Assembly (NCBI GenBank): GCA_039000515.1
Contig: JBCFYV010000001.1
Coordinates: 9,098,928-9,162,927 of the forward strand
Direction: 5' to 3'
Source: Timema cristinae
Taxonomy: Eukaryota; Arthropoda; Insecta; Phasmatodea; Timematidae
DNA: 64,000 nt
The translations under genes were made by a program, and so were the position numbers. Every line of letters begins with the position of its first letter. Positions within the stretch are counted from its first letter, which is position 1. The notes beneath the pieces were generated by a model, which searched no databases, had not been told where the DNA came from, and worked only from the letters and a program-made list of their open reading frames with translations. This document shows positions 24,459-37,300 of the stretch, in pieces.

Positions 24459-25038
24459 CAGGGGTTCCCAAACTGTGCATCCTGATGCACTGGGGCGTCG
24501 ACAGTTCTTGGTTCGGGGCATCGCGGCTACAAGTAAAAATAATGCATAATGAAATGCAACATCAAAATTTTCATACGTGTAATCATACGGATTATAAAGA
24601 CTGAAATATTATTATTATTATTATTTAGTACCGCGTCTTACTACCCGATCGGGTTATACGCTTAAGTACTAATTACGCTAATGGATTAGGAATTGGAAGG
24701 TTGAATTAAAGGAAGTGAGCCCACATTTGTGTGGAGGGAGAGTGGAAAACCATTTAGAAAACCCCCCTCCCAGTTCACCCGACCGAGATTCGAACCTCGA
24801 TCTCCCTGTTCTCAGCAGTCAGGCTCAACACGATTAGTGCGTTAGCCAACTACGCCACCGAGGCGGGTAAGACTGAAATAAATCTTACTAAAGAACACAT
24901 AAATGTTTTCTTGTGAAATCACTCGTTTGACTTTCAGATTTTAATTTCACTTGAAAATATTGGCTACAGGGCCATCACACGGAAAACTTATAGCCTATGT
25001 GAAGGGCGGTGCGTTCTCAAAAAGTTTGGGGACCCCTG
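24459..25038. mobile_element. Non-autonomous hAT element, 580 bp
   Basis: Left end CAGGGGTTCCCAAACT and right end AGTTTGGGGACCCCTG are perfect-to-near-perfect inverted repeats. The flanks carry an exact 8-bp duplication GTTTAGAG (24451-24458 and 25039-25046), diagnostic of the hAT superfamily. No transposase frame is present. A SINE is nested inside. Confidence 0.93.
24609..24868 (-). mobile_element. SINE-A1 copy, full length, nested in the hAT element
   Basis: 260 bp with an exact 12-bp target duplication AAGACTGAAATA (24597-24608 and 24869-24880). Reversed, it has head CCTCGGTGGCGTAGTTGGCT, B box GAGGTTCGAATCTCGG and tail GTAGTAAGACGCGGTACTAA then (AAT)n. A good reference copy: its insertion postdates the hAT insertion. 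Confidence 0.95.
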
Positions 25039-25350
25039 GTTTAGAGGGCAAATCTTTTTATTTTATGTTATCATTTTTTTTTAAACAAAGGTACAGTACT
25101 AAGTTTGAGTTATTTTTACTTACACTATTGCTATAATAATGTAATTATATAATATATATATACATACAACTTGGATGTGTAGTAAGACACAGTGCTCAGC
25201 AAACCCGTTGTTAATAGACCTAATCTATTGATCCAGTTGTATCTATGTTGACGTTGTTTTCCCGCTCTAATTCAATCAAACATTTCTCAACTGCTCTGAG
25301 GTGTAGGGATGTTACCATTGACCTAGTTTTATGTATTTAAGGCGAAACTA

Positions 25351-28300
25351 ATGGCCATGTCAAGCCCCAGCAAAGAGAAGAAAGATAAGGAGGCGTCAGA
25401 AGATGGTGACTGGTGAGTTCAATTAGCCCTTCTTGGGGATTGTATGTACTCTTAAACACATATTTACCATCAGGTATCAGCGATCCAAGGTTATCACTTT
25501 GGCCATGTTGCCATATCTCTCATACTAACCAGCACTACTACTTTGACTTGGGGTGCACTGAGATTGATGTGTGTGTGTATCCCTCATAACACACATTAGT
25601 GGTCAAATGGTCTAATTCGCCACTCTCATATTCAAACTGGATTGCCAGTGAAGGGAAGATCATGGTTTGAATCTCAGACGGATATACTGAGGGCTTCCCC
25701 CCCCCCCCCCTCTCTCCTCTCTCCCTCTGACATCTTGTCCTGAAACATTAAAACAAACCTCGCTAACTATCCATGTGACAGCCAAGGAGACTCGCTGATG
25801 TCAAGCTCTCGCGATGTTGGCAGTGAGCACAGCCTGTCGAGCCTTACGACCCAGGATGAGAGTTTCCACTGTACTCACCACGCGGAAGCGAGCCTCAAGC
25901 GTATGGAGTCCTACCTCATGAGGAACCAACTCACAGACGTCACACTCATCGCTGGTAACAGTGATTATTAATCAACCACTCGTAGCTCGATAGAATCTGT
26001 AGATCTACAGCTGAGTGCTCGATCGCAAACAAGAGTATTAAAAAAATATGGGGATATTTTTAAACTTGCAACATTAAACTGCAAGATTTACATAATAAAC
26101 TTTTGTATGAAATAAAAAATGAACTGAAGAAATACTTGAAGAATTGGTTAAGGTGTCACTCTCACTATAGACTAGATTGCTAATGACCTGGGAGATTGGG
26201 GTTCGAATCCTGGAAGGGTGTACTGAGTGAATTATTTCTTTAATAGTTTTACTTTCTCCCTCGCCATAAATATGGATACAGTTAATACACATTCAACCTT
26301 ATCTCTCCCTAGCGCTGAGAACATAATAATAATAATAATATTATTATTATTAGCACCGAGTTTTACTACCCCTTCGGGTTGTACACACTTACGCTAATGT
26401 GTAATGGTAGGGTGATTGTGAGATAAATGGAGGACCTACAGTTTAATGTGGGATCCGAACCACGGTGGAGGCTGGCATTCCCCACATTCACAATGTATAC
26501 ACACATCTTGTCAGAGGTGAAGGAAGGGTTTGGTAATCAGATAAATCTGTGCCGGGACCGAGGATTGAACCCCGACCCCAGAACTGAAGTCAGACACCTT
26601 AACCACCAAGTCACCTTTTATCATAATAATTAGTTGATGTGCATGTAACCTGAACTGGCAGGGAGATGCGGTGACAAGAAACAAGGTTTCAATACAGGTT
26701 ACAGTATTTGACTCGGCGACCACTGGTTGGTTTCTGACCGTTTGCCTCTGTACTGTAGGTACCAGGCGCATCCCGGCCCACCGGGTGGTGCTAAGTGCCA
26801 GCTCCTTATACTTTGCGGCCATGTTCACGTCCGACCTGCGCGAGGCGTCGCAGAGTGAGGTTGAGTTGCAGAAGGTGGACGGCGAGGCATTGTGGATACT
26901 CGTGCATTACTGCTACACTGGTATAGTTTCCTTCATCGTGGTTTGTAGACATAGAACAGAAGCTGACTATTTCTTCACATCCATCACAGACTCTGTCTTA
27001 AAATATGAGTGAAGAATGGCCCTGGGCACGGGACGACTCCTGGATAGCACAGTGGTTATAGCATTGGCGTATCAAGCCAAAAGTCCCAGGTTCGATTCCC
27101 ATGTATAGGTGTCATATTTTCAATTCAAAGAATATGATATTTAGTCGTGACTCTAACTGTAATTAATAAATACAATATCTTATCTATTTATTAATTTTAT
27201 TATTTATTATTATTATTAAGCACCGCATCTTACTACCCATTCGGGTGTATACGCACTTACGCTAATGTGTAATGGTAGGGTGATTGTGAGATGAAATGGA
27301 GGACCTACAGTTTAACGTGGGATCCGAACCACGGTGGAGGCCTGGCATTCCTCACATTCACAAGTTGTGATTAATACACCTCTTGTCAGAGGTGAAGGAA
27401 TTATCTATTTAATTGATTAAGCAAACATTGATTGGTTGTGATGAAACGTTTCCTCTAAATGTTGTTCCAGGCAGCATCGAGCTGAGAGAGGAGAACGTTG
27501 AAACGCTCCTGGGCACGGCCTGTCTGCTGCAGCTCCAGGAGGTGGTGGATGCTTGTTGCAACTTCCTCATGAAGCAACTTCACCCGTCCAACTGCATCGG
27601 CATCCGCCTGTTCGCAGACACCCAATGCTGCGCCCATCTGCTGCGGGTGTCACACGACTACACCACCGTATGTGTTACTTTCTTTATTCCGAGGATGGGA
27701 TCTTCAGACCCTTGAATTGTTATAGATAGTTGAGATTCAAGGATTTAAAAAAAATTGACCGATTTAAGATTTAAAAATAACACATGTTTATTATTTTAAA
27801 TGAAGAATCTGAATTATTTTCTTAGAGACATTGATACTTACGGGCTTAGTCAATATAGTTATTAGAGAAAAACAAATCACCGACCTACACCAGTTACACT
27901 ATGAATAACACTTGTTTATTATTTTAAATGAAGAATCTGAATTATTTTTTAGATACATGTTGATACTTACTGGTGGCTTAGTCCAATATAATTATAGAGA
28001 AATCACAACGACCAGACCCCATACCACTAACTTATCACAAATAAAATCAGAATCAGTAAAAAAAAACCTCAATCTCACCATCGGGTGGAAGTCGAGCCAT
28101 GACCATCACTGTTTCCTCTTTTTCAAATTTTGGATTCACGTTTCAGAATTTGTTTGTGAAATTATGTTTCAGATTGATAAAAAAGCAGTTTTGAGTTTTG
28201 CTTTATTATTTCTACCTTTTTATTTAGAGAGTTGACAGAGAGTGATTTATGCTTTGAAATCTGAGAAAGTAATAAAGACTCAGACACAACATTTTTAAGC

Positions 28301-31300
28301 TTGATCTTACATGAAGATGGATCTAGTTTAGCCAACTTGGGACAGTTTAGATTTACTTTAAATCAATTTTATCTTAAAAAAATACATAAACTGTTTCCAG
28401 CCTGTTACCGAGTCAGTTTAGTAAAAATGCCTCCATCTTTCTTTATCCTTCCATCACTCTTCCTCTTTTAATTGCTTCTATCCCTTTCCTCTCACTTGCA
28501 CATTTTCTGTTAGCTGCTCTCCCATCTCTTGCTTGGCCTCCTTTGCGGTCTTTTTCCTACATAACATTTTCCAATATTTTCTCTTTGCATCCATTATTTT
28601 TTCTCATCATTACAATCCCATAACCATCTCTCAGTCTTGCTTCCTCTTACTCATCCTCATGTACTCCAACATCCTCATTACATGCCCATAACCATCTCAG
28701 TCTTGCCACTTCCTACTACTATCTCACGATACATCTCTTTGCCATACCTTACTTACTCTTTACATATCCTAATTCTGTTCCTGCCTCGTGACAGCTAATA
28801 TGCTCCTCACAAACTTTATTCCCATGACCTCCACTCTCCTAGTCTCTCTTACACTCCTTGTTTCTGCTGTTTCTTTACTAACTACAAACTATGAATTCAA
28901 ATAACTATCGTGTTTCTATACGAAGCTGTGGCTGAGCGGTAGTATGGGTTGGAGGGAAGGAGGAATGGAGTATAAACACAAAAATAATCAGTCTTCTTTG
29001 TTTCCCAGGAACATTTCACAGAGGTTATCAGTAATCAAGAGTTCCTGCTACTGCCGGCAGACGAGGTCGCCAAACTTCTCTCGTCAGATGATCTCAACGT
29101 TCCGTCAGAAGATCACATATTTCATGTGAGTTTAGAAACTATGACATGTCTGGGCTGATGTTAATCAGTGGTGGAGCAATTAAAAGTTACTAGGGGGTGA
29201 AACTATAACTCTACCTACCAAGGGTGTGCATAGCTTCGAAATCTTAAAGATCTTTGTTTAAAATATTTGTAAACTTCACGCCAAATATTTGTCATTATCA
29301 ACTTTGATTTCCGGCTCAACCATTATGAAACTTCACCAATAAAAATATTGAAAGTTAAATCATATGTATGTTCAGTTATTTATATCTTGTTTCCCCTCAA
29401 ATGGTGTGGCTTATTAAACAGAAATACTATCACTTTAAACAAGACTGCACAACACATTAATGCTCACGTGACATTTGAACTATACAATCTGATATTTAAT
29501 TATTTATCAGCTTAGTTAGGATAGGGAATTTTAATCATGTTTGCAATATAACATTTTATTTTTAACATTGAAAGGAGGATAGAAGGTTGGGGCCTTCAGG
29601 AATATTTTTAGCTCTGCAATGAATTGAAAAAAGTGGACTTTGTAACCCCCCTGCCCCCTCTTTCACCACTCCTCTTCTACCTTCCTCAAAAACCTACATT
29701 CCATGGGTAGGTGGGGCTAAGACAAGATGGGAATTAGTCGGGGCTTTAACTCTGTTATATCATCTCAAGCTCAGGCACTTTAGACAGTTTGTAGGAAAGT
29801 ATGGTTTAGTACTCTCCACAAAGTGTGAAGGCTCCTAAGTTTCATTGTTTTTTGCGCAGGCACTGACTGCATGGGTGAAGCACGATGTGTCTAAGCGTAA
29901 GAAAGATTGCGGCCAGCTCCTTGCTCTTGTCAAGCTACCCCTTCTCGCACCCTCGGTAAGAAACAATGTCTGAACATACTTCAAGTAAATGTACCAGTCT
30001 CGCTTTGAAGCATTTTTGGAGCTTTAATGTTTGATCATTTGAGCTTGATACAAACCCTCTTTGGTGGTCACATGGTCTAAGGCAGGGGTTTCCAACTGGT
30101 GGTCACATGGTCTAAGGCAGGGGTTTCCAACTGGTGGCCACATGATCTAAGGCAGGGGTTTCCAGCTATTGGCCACATGGTCTAAGGCAGGGGTTTCCAA
30201 CTGGTGGCCACATGGTCTAAGGCAGGGGCTCCTAACTGGTGGTCACATGGTCCAAGGAAGGGGTTCCCAACTGGTGGTCCATATGCGGCCCACAAAGTTT
30301 TTTTGGATAAGTAATCTACTGTAGTAAAATGGTTTTTTTTAGCTGAGAAACGGAAAGTCTTGACCTACGTGGGATGAATACATGAGAGATCCAACTGGTG
30401 TTCATTTGGCGATAAACTTAATTGAACTTTATTTTAATAATAGCTTGTGTATCTGTCTGAGTCGTCTTTCCTTCACCTCTGAGCCGATTATTATATGGCT
30501 AGACTCACGGATTCACTTGTGGCCCTCAAGCACTTTTAAGTTGGAAACCCCTGGTCTAGTGCGCAATAGACTGGGCTGCCAATGAAGGGGAGATCGAGGT
30601 TAGAATACTGGACAAGTGTGTTGATAGTGATATTTCATAAAGGTATAATATTATTTTCCAAAAATAATTTATCTTGTGATGTCTTTTCTCCATGAACGTC
30701 AGTTCATTGCCGACCACATCGAGACAAACCCTCTGTTCCGGGAGGAGCGCGTGTGCCTGGATCTTATCATGGAAGCGCTCAAATACCACCTTCTACCAGA
30801 GCGCCGCCCCATGCTTCAGTCCCCACGAACGCGGCCCAGAAAGTCCACTGTGGGAGCACTCTTTGCTGTCGGTGGGATGGACGCAAACAAAGGTTTAACT
30901 CACTCGAAGAAAGATACCCCATTTTGGTCAGAAGATTTTTAATAAAAGCTTGTCTATAGTTATTATTTTTTCATACCTTTTGTTATGAGTATTTATTTGT
31001 GTTTCCGTAAACTAGGTTTTTGAAATTAAGGACGAGTCTTGTAAACTTTCTAATTTCCTAATTCTAAAGGATATTTAAGATTCAAATAAGTATCGGATTA
31101 AAGAATTGAAAAAAAAAATGTTTTATTTCATTATTTTTACTTGGCAATACCTGTAGTGCTCTAAAACTTCTAAATGACGGTTCATAACTAATATAATTAT
31201 AGTTCTCACCTAACATACAGACCCCGTTAAAATAGTTAACACTTTACTGAATGTATGAATGTACCCATTTTGGTGGTTGTTTAGTTCAAGGCGGCCGGGG

Positions 31301-34300
31301 TTCAATCCTCGGTCCCGGCACAGATTTATCTGATTACCAAACCCTTCCTTCACCTCTGACAAGATATCTTGTGAATGTGGGGAATGCCAGGCCTCCACTG
31401 TGGTTCGGATTCCACGTTAAACTGTAGGTCCTTCATTTCATCTCACAATCACCCTACCATTACACATTAGCGTAAGTGCGTATAGCCCGAACGGGTAGTA
31501 AGACGCGGAGCTAATAATAATAATAATTAATAATAATAATAATAATTTAGTTCAAGGTGTCACTCTCGCTATGACAGAAAGATCAGGGTTTGAATCCTAC
31601 TACGAGTACACTGAGGGTGGATTAAAAAAAATAGTTTTCCATTCTCTCTCCATGCAAATGTTGATACATTTCCTCTAAATTCAACCTCTCCCACCCCTAA
31701 CACATTAGTGTAGCTATTATGTAGGCATGCAACCTGAATGTAAGAGGTGGTGCTAAAAAAACAATAACAAAGTTAATATTATGAATTGATTTGTATCACA
31801 AACTGATGCATGATGGTTATCCACAGTGTATGTCTTTAGAGCTGAATACAATCCAATTAATAATATTAAGTGCATAGTAGCAAACTGTCAGTCGCGAGTC
31901 GCCGTGGTCAGATCGTAGATAGCTCTTGATTGGCCGATGCTTTCACCACACACTCGATACATCAACAACTGGTGAGAAAAGAACCTGAATAAGATACGAA
32001 CCAGGATGGTCTAGTGTTAGAGTATTAGCAGGTAAGTCCAAAGGTCCCGGGTTCCATTCTCATGTCCAGGTTGTAATTTTTCACTTGATTGAATTTTTTT
32101 AATTTTTATTTAATTACTATTTTTATTTTCGATTGTGTTATTCCCATTTCCTCTTATGTTCAAATTTTCTTTTCAAATATTCTGATTTTTTTCAAGATTT
32201 GAAAGTAAAATGAAGTCTTCAGATTTGTAAAATAGTTGATTTTAGCTAACTATAACTATAAAATCTATAATTTTTGTTAAAAATTGAAGTAAAGTCTTCA
32301 TCAACAAATTCCTTAGTCAAAAAGATGATACTTGCTAAGAGAAACTCCATCAATAATTAATAAGGAGTGATTTGGTTATAATGGAGCGCCAAACATACCA
32401 ACCATCTGGTCTAACATCTGTTGTGTTTTACAGGTGCTACGAGCATTGAGAAGTTCGACTTGCGCACCAACAGCTGGAGCGCGGTCGCGAAGATGAGTGG
32501 TCGCCGTCTTCAGTTTGGGGTGGCTGTGCTCGACGAAGTTGTACGTGGTGGGTGGTCGAGATGGACTCAAGACTCTCAACACTGTCGAGTGCTACGACAT
32601 GAAGACACAGGCCTGGACCACGCTACCTGCAATGTCTACCCACAGACACGGCCTAGGTGAGCGCTACAGGTCACATCTGGTCGACGTGGGAAAACTCGTC
32701 CAGTTAGAGTACTTTTTCGAAAATAAATCAGAGGATCTACTTTGTAAAAACCCATTTCAGTGAGTGTATGGTCTAAGGCGTCTCTCTTTTAATAGACAGG
32801 ACCATCGTCGACGGAGAGACAGGTTTGAATCCCGGGCAGGTGTACTTTGGGTTGTATTTTCCTAAATAGGTTTTTGGTTTAATGCAAACATGAGTACATT
32901 TTTAATTAATTTATCCTTCACTGTCCAGGTGTGGGTGTCTTGGAGGGCCCCCTGTACGCTGTGGGGGGACATGACGGCTGGAGCTACCTCAACACGGTGG
33001 AGCGATGGGACCCCCAGGCCAGACAATGGAGCTTTGTGGCTCCCATGACAACGCAGAGGTCCACAGTCGGGGTTTGCCGTTCTCAACTCCAAGTGAGCTC
33101 AACTTGACATCTCTTGTTAATAGTAGCTTAGTGGCCCTATGTATTGTTTATGGACTACACTGTCAGTAGTCATGATGGTATCTGATATATTGTATACCAC
33201 GCTGTCGGTGGTCGTGATGGTATCTGATATATTGTATACCACGCTGTCGGTGGTCGTGATGGTATCTGATGTTATTCGGCTCTACGCTGCAGTGGTCATG
33301 ATGGATTGAGATTTTCAGCTCTACGCTGTAGGTCGTGATGTACGATTATATTTTCAGGCTCTAGCTGTAGTGGTCTGATGTATCTGATTTATTTCAGGCT
33401 CTACGTTGTCAGTGTATGATGGTATCTGATATATTGTATACTACGCTGTCGGTGGTCGTGATGGTATCTGATGTATATTTTCAGGCTCTACGCTGTCAGT
33501 GGTCGTGAATGGTATCTGATGTATATTTTCAGCTCACGCTGTCGGTGGTCGTGATGGTATCTGATGTATATTTTCAGGCTCTACGCTGTCGGTGGTCGTG
33601 ATGGTATCTGATGTATATTTTCAGGCTCTACGCTGTCAGTGGTCGTGATGGTATCTGATGTATATTTTCAGCTCTACGCTGTCAGTGGTCGTGATGGTAT
33701 CTGATGTATATTTTCAGGCTCTATGCTGTCGGTGGTCGGGATGGTAGCTCCTGTCTAAGAACTGTGGAGTGTTTTGACCCCCACACCAACAAGTGGCTGC
33801 CCTGTGCACCAATGGCCAAGCGCAGGGGTGGGGTGGGAGTGGGGTGGTGAATGGTTACCTGTACGCGTTGGGGGGACATGACGCTCCTGCCTCCAACCCG
33901 TCGGCGTCACGCTTCGACTGCGTGGAGAGGTAATGGGTGTGACATTGCTCTGGTTGTATACGAGTATTTGTTTTCAATAAGAATCTGAGTGGAATGTCTT
34001 TGTTAGGCATATTTGACCCTTTTTGAAAGAAGATGAAGGGAACAAGCTGGAACCTGTTTTGGTGGCCGAATGGTCTAGGTCGGCAGGTAAAACTTGTGGC
34101 CATATCCATGATTCTGTGCGGCTCTTGGCCCTCTTGATGAACTAATAGAAACGTGGAAATACACCATTTTGACACTATGACATTGGGAAACTGGGTATTA
34201 TTTTGAGTTATTTAGCAAGTGAGTTAGATGCACCAATTATTTTACTCCTTACTCACCAAAGATTGATTTCAAAAAATTGTTGAATATCCGCAGGAAACAT

Positions 34301-37300
34301 GTGCAATGTTTGTCGGCTCATGAGTGTGTGTGTGTGTGTTTTGTGTGTTAGAGAAGAGTAGTGTCCTCTTATTAAAATTACCAAACACCCGAGAAATCAC
34401 AGATTACATACTCAATCTTCATCACTTATGAAAAAGACCTCAGCACTAGATTTAAGGTCTAACACTCAAAATTTATGTGAACAAATTAGGATAAAGTCTT
34501 AATGAATCTTAATTTTCATTTGGAATTAAAAAGGGTTTTAACATATCAAGTTTTTTTTTTTACTTAAGAAGGTAAAAATATTGTATTTGTTGAAATGCTG
34601 CATCTTCAGTATTTTCTATTTCTATTTTCTATGATGCTTGGATGAGTTTGACTAGCTTGTTCTAAGGACTAGGATTCCATTGATGAAGAGGTCAGGGTTT
34701 GAGTTTTATCTGGGTGTATAGGTGTTTTCCCTTAATAGCTTTACTCTCTCCCTCACAAATGAAGGTACATTTACTCCAAAATTCTATCTTACCCATTGCT
34801 ACAACTTTATTATAAAATATATGTGTATAATCAAAAAATAGTGAAATGCATTGAAAAATACTTTATAGAGTGACTCAAAGCGTAAGGTGGGAAGGATAAT
34901 ATACAATTTTAGAATTTAATGACCAAAAAATTTTTTTTTTCAATTGATCTGTTTGGTTAAATTGTCTCCATCTGGTAAAATCAACAGTCCTTAATTATTT
35001 GTCTTGAGCCATAACAAACTTTTTAAATTAAGATAAAAATTTCCTTTTCAAGGTCCGCTATGCTCATGAAAGATATACATCAACTGTTGATATCAGCCCT
35101 GGGTAGAAAATTAAACTATGTTTCTATTGGGGCGATGATTTGTTATTTATTTGTTCAAATAACTTTTGTCATTAAATCTGTATAATAATCTATATATCCT
35201 CTTGTGACTCCACCATGTTACCAAAGTCCTAGTGCTCTCAATCAATAGGTACGACCCCAAGACAGACACCTGGACCCATGTTGCACCAATGAGCACGGGG
35301 CGAGACGCTATCGGTGTTTCTCTTCTTGGTGACAGGCTGTTTGCAGTGGGAGGCTATGACGGACAGCAGTACCTTAAACTGGTGGAGGCTTACGATGCCC
35401 AGAACAATGAGTGGCAGCAGGTAGGACTTGTTGCTCTTGTCATTTACCTCTGTAGCGGACATTACCGCACTTGTCGCCGTCTGATTGGCGGACATTACCG
35501 CACTTGTCGCCGCCTGATTGGCGGACATTACCGCACTTGTCGCCGCCTGATTGGCGGACATTACCGCACTTGTCGCCGCCTGATTGGTGGACATTGGCGC
35601 ACTTGTCGCCGCCTGATTGGCGGACATTGCCGCACTTGTCGCTGTCTGATTGGCGGACATTACCGCACTTGTCGCCGCCTGATTGGCGGACATTACCGCA
35701 CTTGTCGTCGCCTGATTGGCGGACATTACCGCACTTGTCGCCGCCTGATTGGTGGACATTGCCGCACTTGTCGCCGCCTGATTGGTGGACATTGCCGCAC
35801 TTGTCGCCGTCTGATTGGTGGACATTGCCGCACTTGTCGCCATCTGATTGGCGGACATTGGCGCACTTGTTGCCGCACGACTGTCGGACATTGACGCATT
35901 TGTCGCCGCTCGATTGGTGGACATTGCCGCACTTGTCGCCGCCTGATTGGCGGACATTACCGCACTTGTCGCCGTCTGACTGGCGGACATTGACGCACTT
36001 GTCGCCGCCTGATTGGTGGACATTGGTGCACTTGTCGCCGTCTGATTGGCGGACATTGCCGCACTTGTCGCCGCCTGATTGGCGGACATTACCGCACTTG
36101 TCACCTGACTGGCGGACATTGACGCACTTGTCGCCGCCTGATTGGTGGACATTGGCGCACTTGTCGCCGTCTGATTGGCGGACATTGCCGCACTTGTCGC
36201 CGCCTGATTGGCGGACATTGCCGCACTTGTCGCCGCCTGATTGGCGGACATTGCCGCACTTGTCGCCTGACTGGCGGACATTGACGCACTTGTCGCCGCC
36301 TGACTGGCGGACATTGCCTCACTTGTCGCCGCCTGATTGGCGGACATTGCCGCACTTGTCGCCTGACTGGCGGACATTGACGCACTTGTCGCCTCCTGAT
36401 TGGCGGACATTGACGCACTTGTCGCCGCCTGATTGGTGGACATTGGCGCACTTGTTGCCGCACGACTGGCGGACATTGACGCATTTGTCGCCGCTTGATT
36501 GGTGGACATTGCCGCACTTGTCGCCGCCTGATTGGCGGACATTACCGCACTTGTCGCCGTCTGACTGGCGGACATTGACGCACTTGTCGCCGCCTGATTG
36601 GTGGACATTGGCGCACTTGTCGCCGCCTGATTGGTGGACATTGACGCACTTGTCGCCGCCTGATTGGCGGACATTGGCGCACTTGTCGCCGCCCGATTGG
36701 TGGACATTGCCGCACTTGTCGCCATCTGATTGGCGGACATTGCCGCACTTGTCGCCGCCTGATTGGCGGACATTACCGCACTTGTCGCCGCCTGATTGGC
36801 GGACATTACCGCACTTGTCGCCGTCTGATTGGTGGACATTGCCGCACTTGTCGCCGCCTGATTGGCGGACATTACCGCACTTGTCGCCGCCTGATTGGCG
36901 GACATTACCACACTTGTCGCCGTCTGACTGGCGGACATTGACGCACTTGTCGCCGCCCGATTGGCGGACATTGCCGCAATTGTCGTCGCCTGACCGGTGG
37001 TCATTGCCGCACTTGTCGTCGCCTGACCGGTGGTCATATCTAGTATTCTCCGATTGTGAGCTTGGGATCCTGATATAACCTCAGGTTCCAATACAGTTTC
37101 TTTTTCCATTGTTTATTGTTAACTCTTGTTTATACTTGTCTAAATGTTGCAACACAGGAAATGAATATTGGATGTGAATATCCTATATATATCGGAAAAC
37201 CAGGTCAGGGAATTGGGTGGTAACCATCTAGTTTCTTAACTCTATGCATTGTTCCTTTTTATGTATTTCAATCCCTCTTATACCTTCTTAAAATTGCTAA

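Noticed and set aside
27038..27112. Functional tRNA gene
   Set aside because: A and B boxes and an anticodon stem are present, but the acceptor and T stems do not pair and the sequence continues into a SINE body.
35238..37109. 623-codon minus-strand frame and 535-codon plus-strand frame as genes
   Set aside because: Both are produced by a 33-bp tandem repeat that lacks stops. They overlap a confirmed KLHL exon or intron and have no non-repeat domain.
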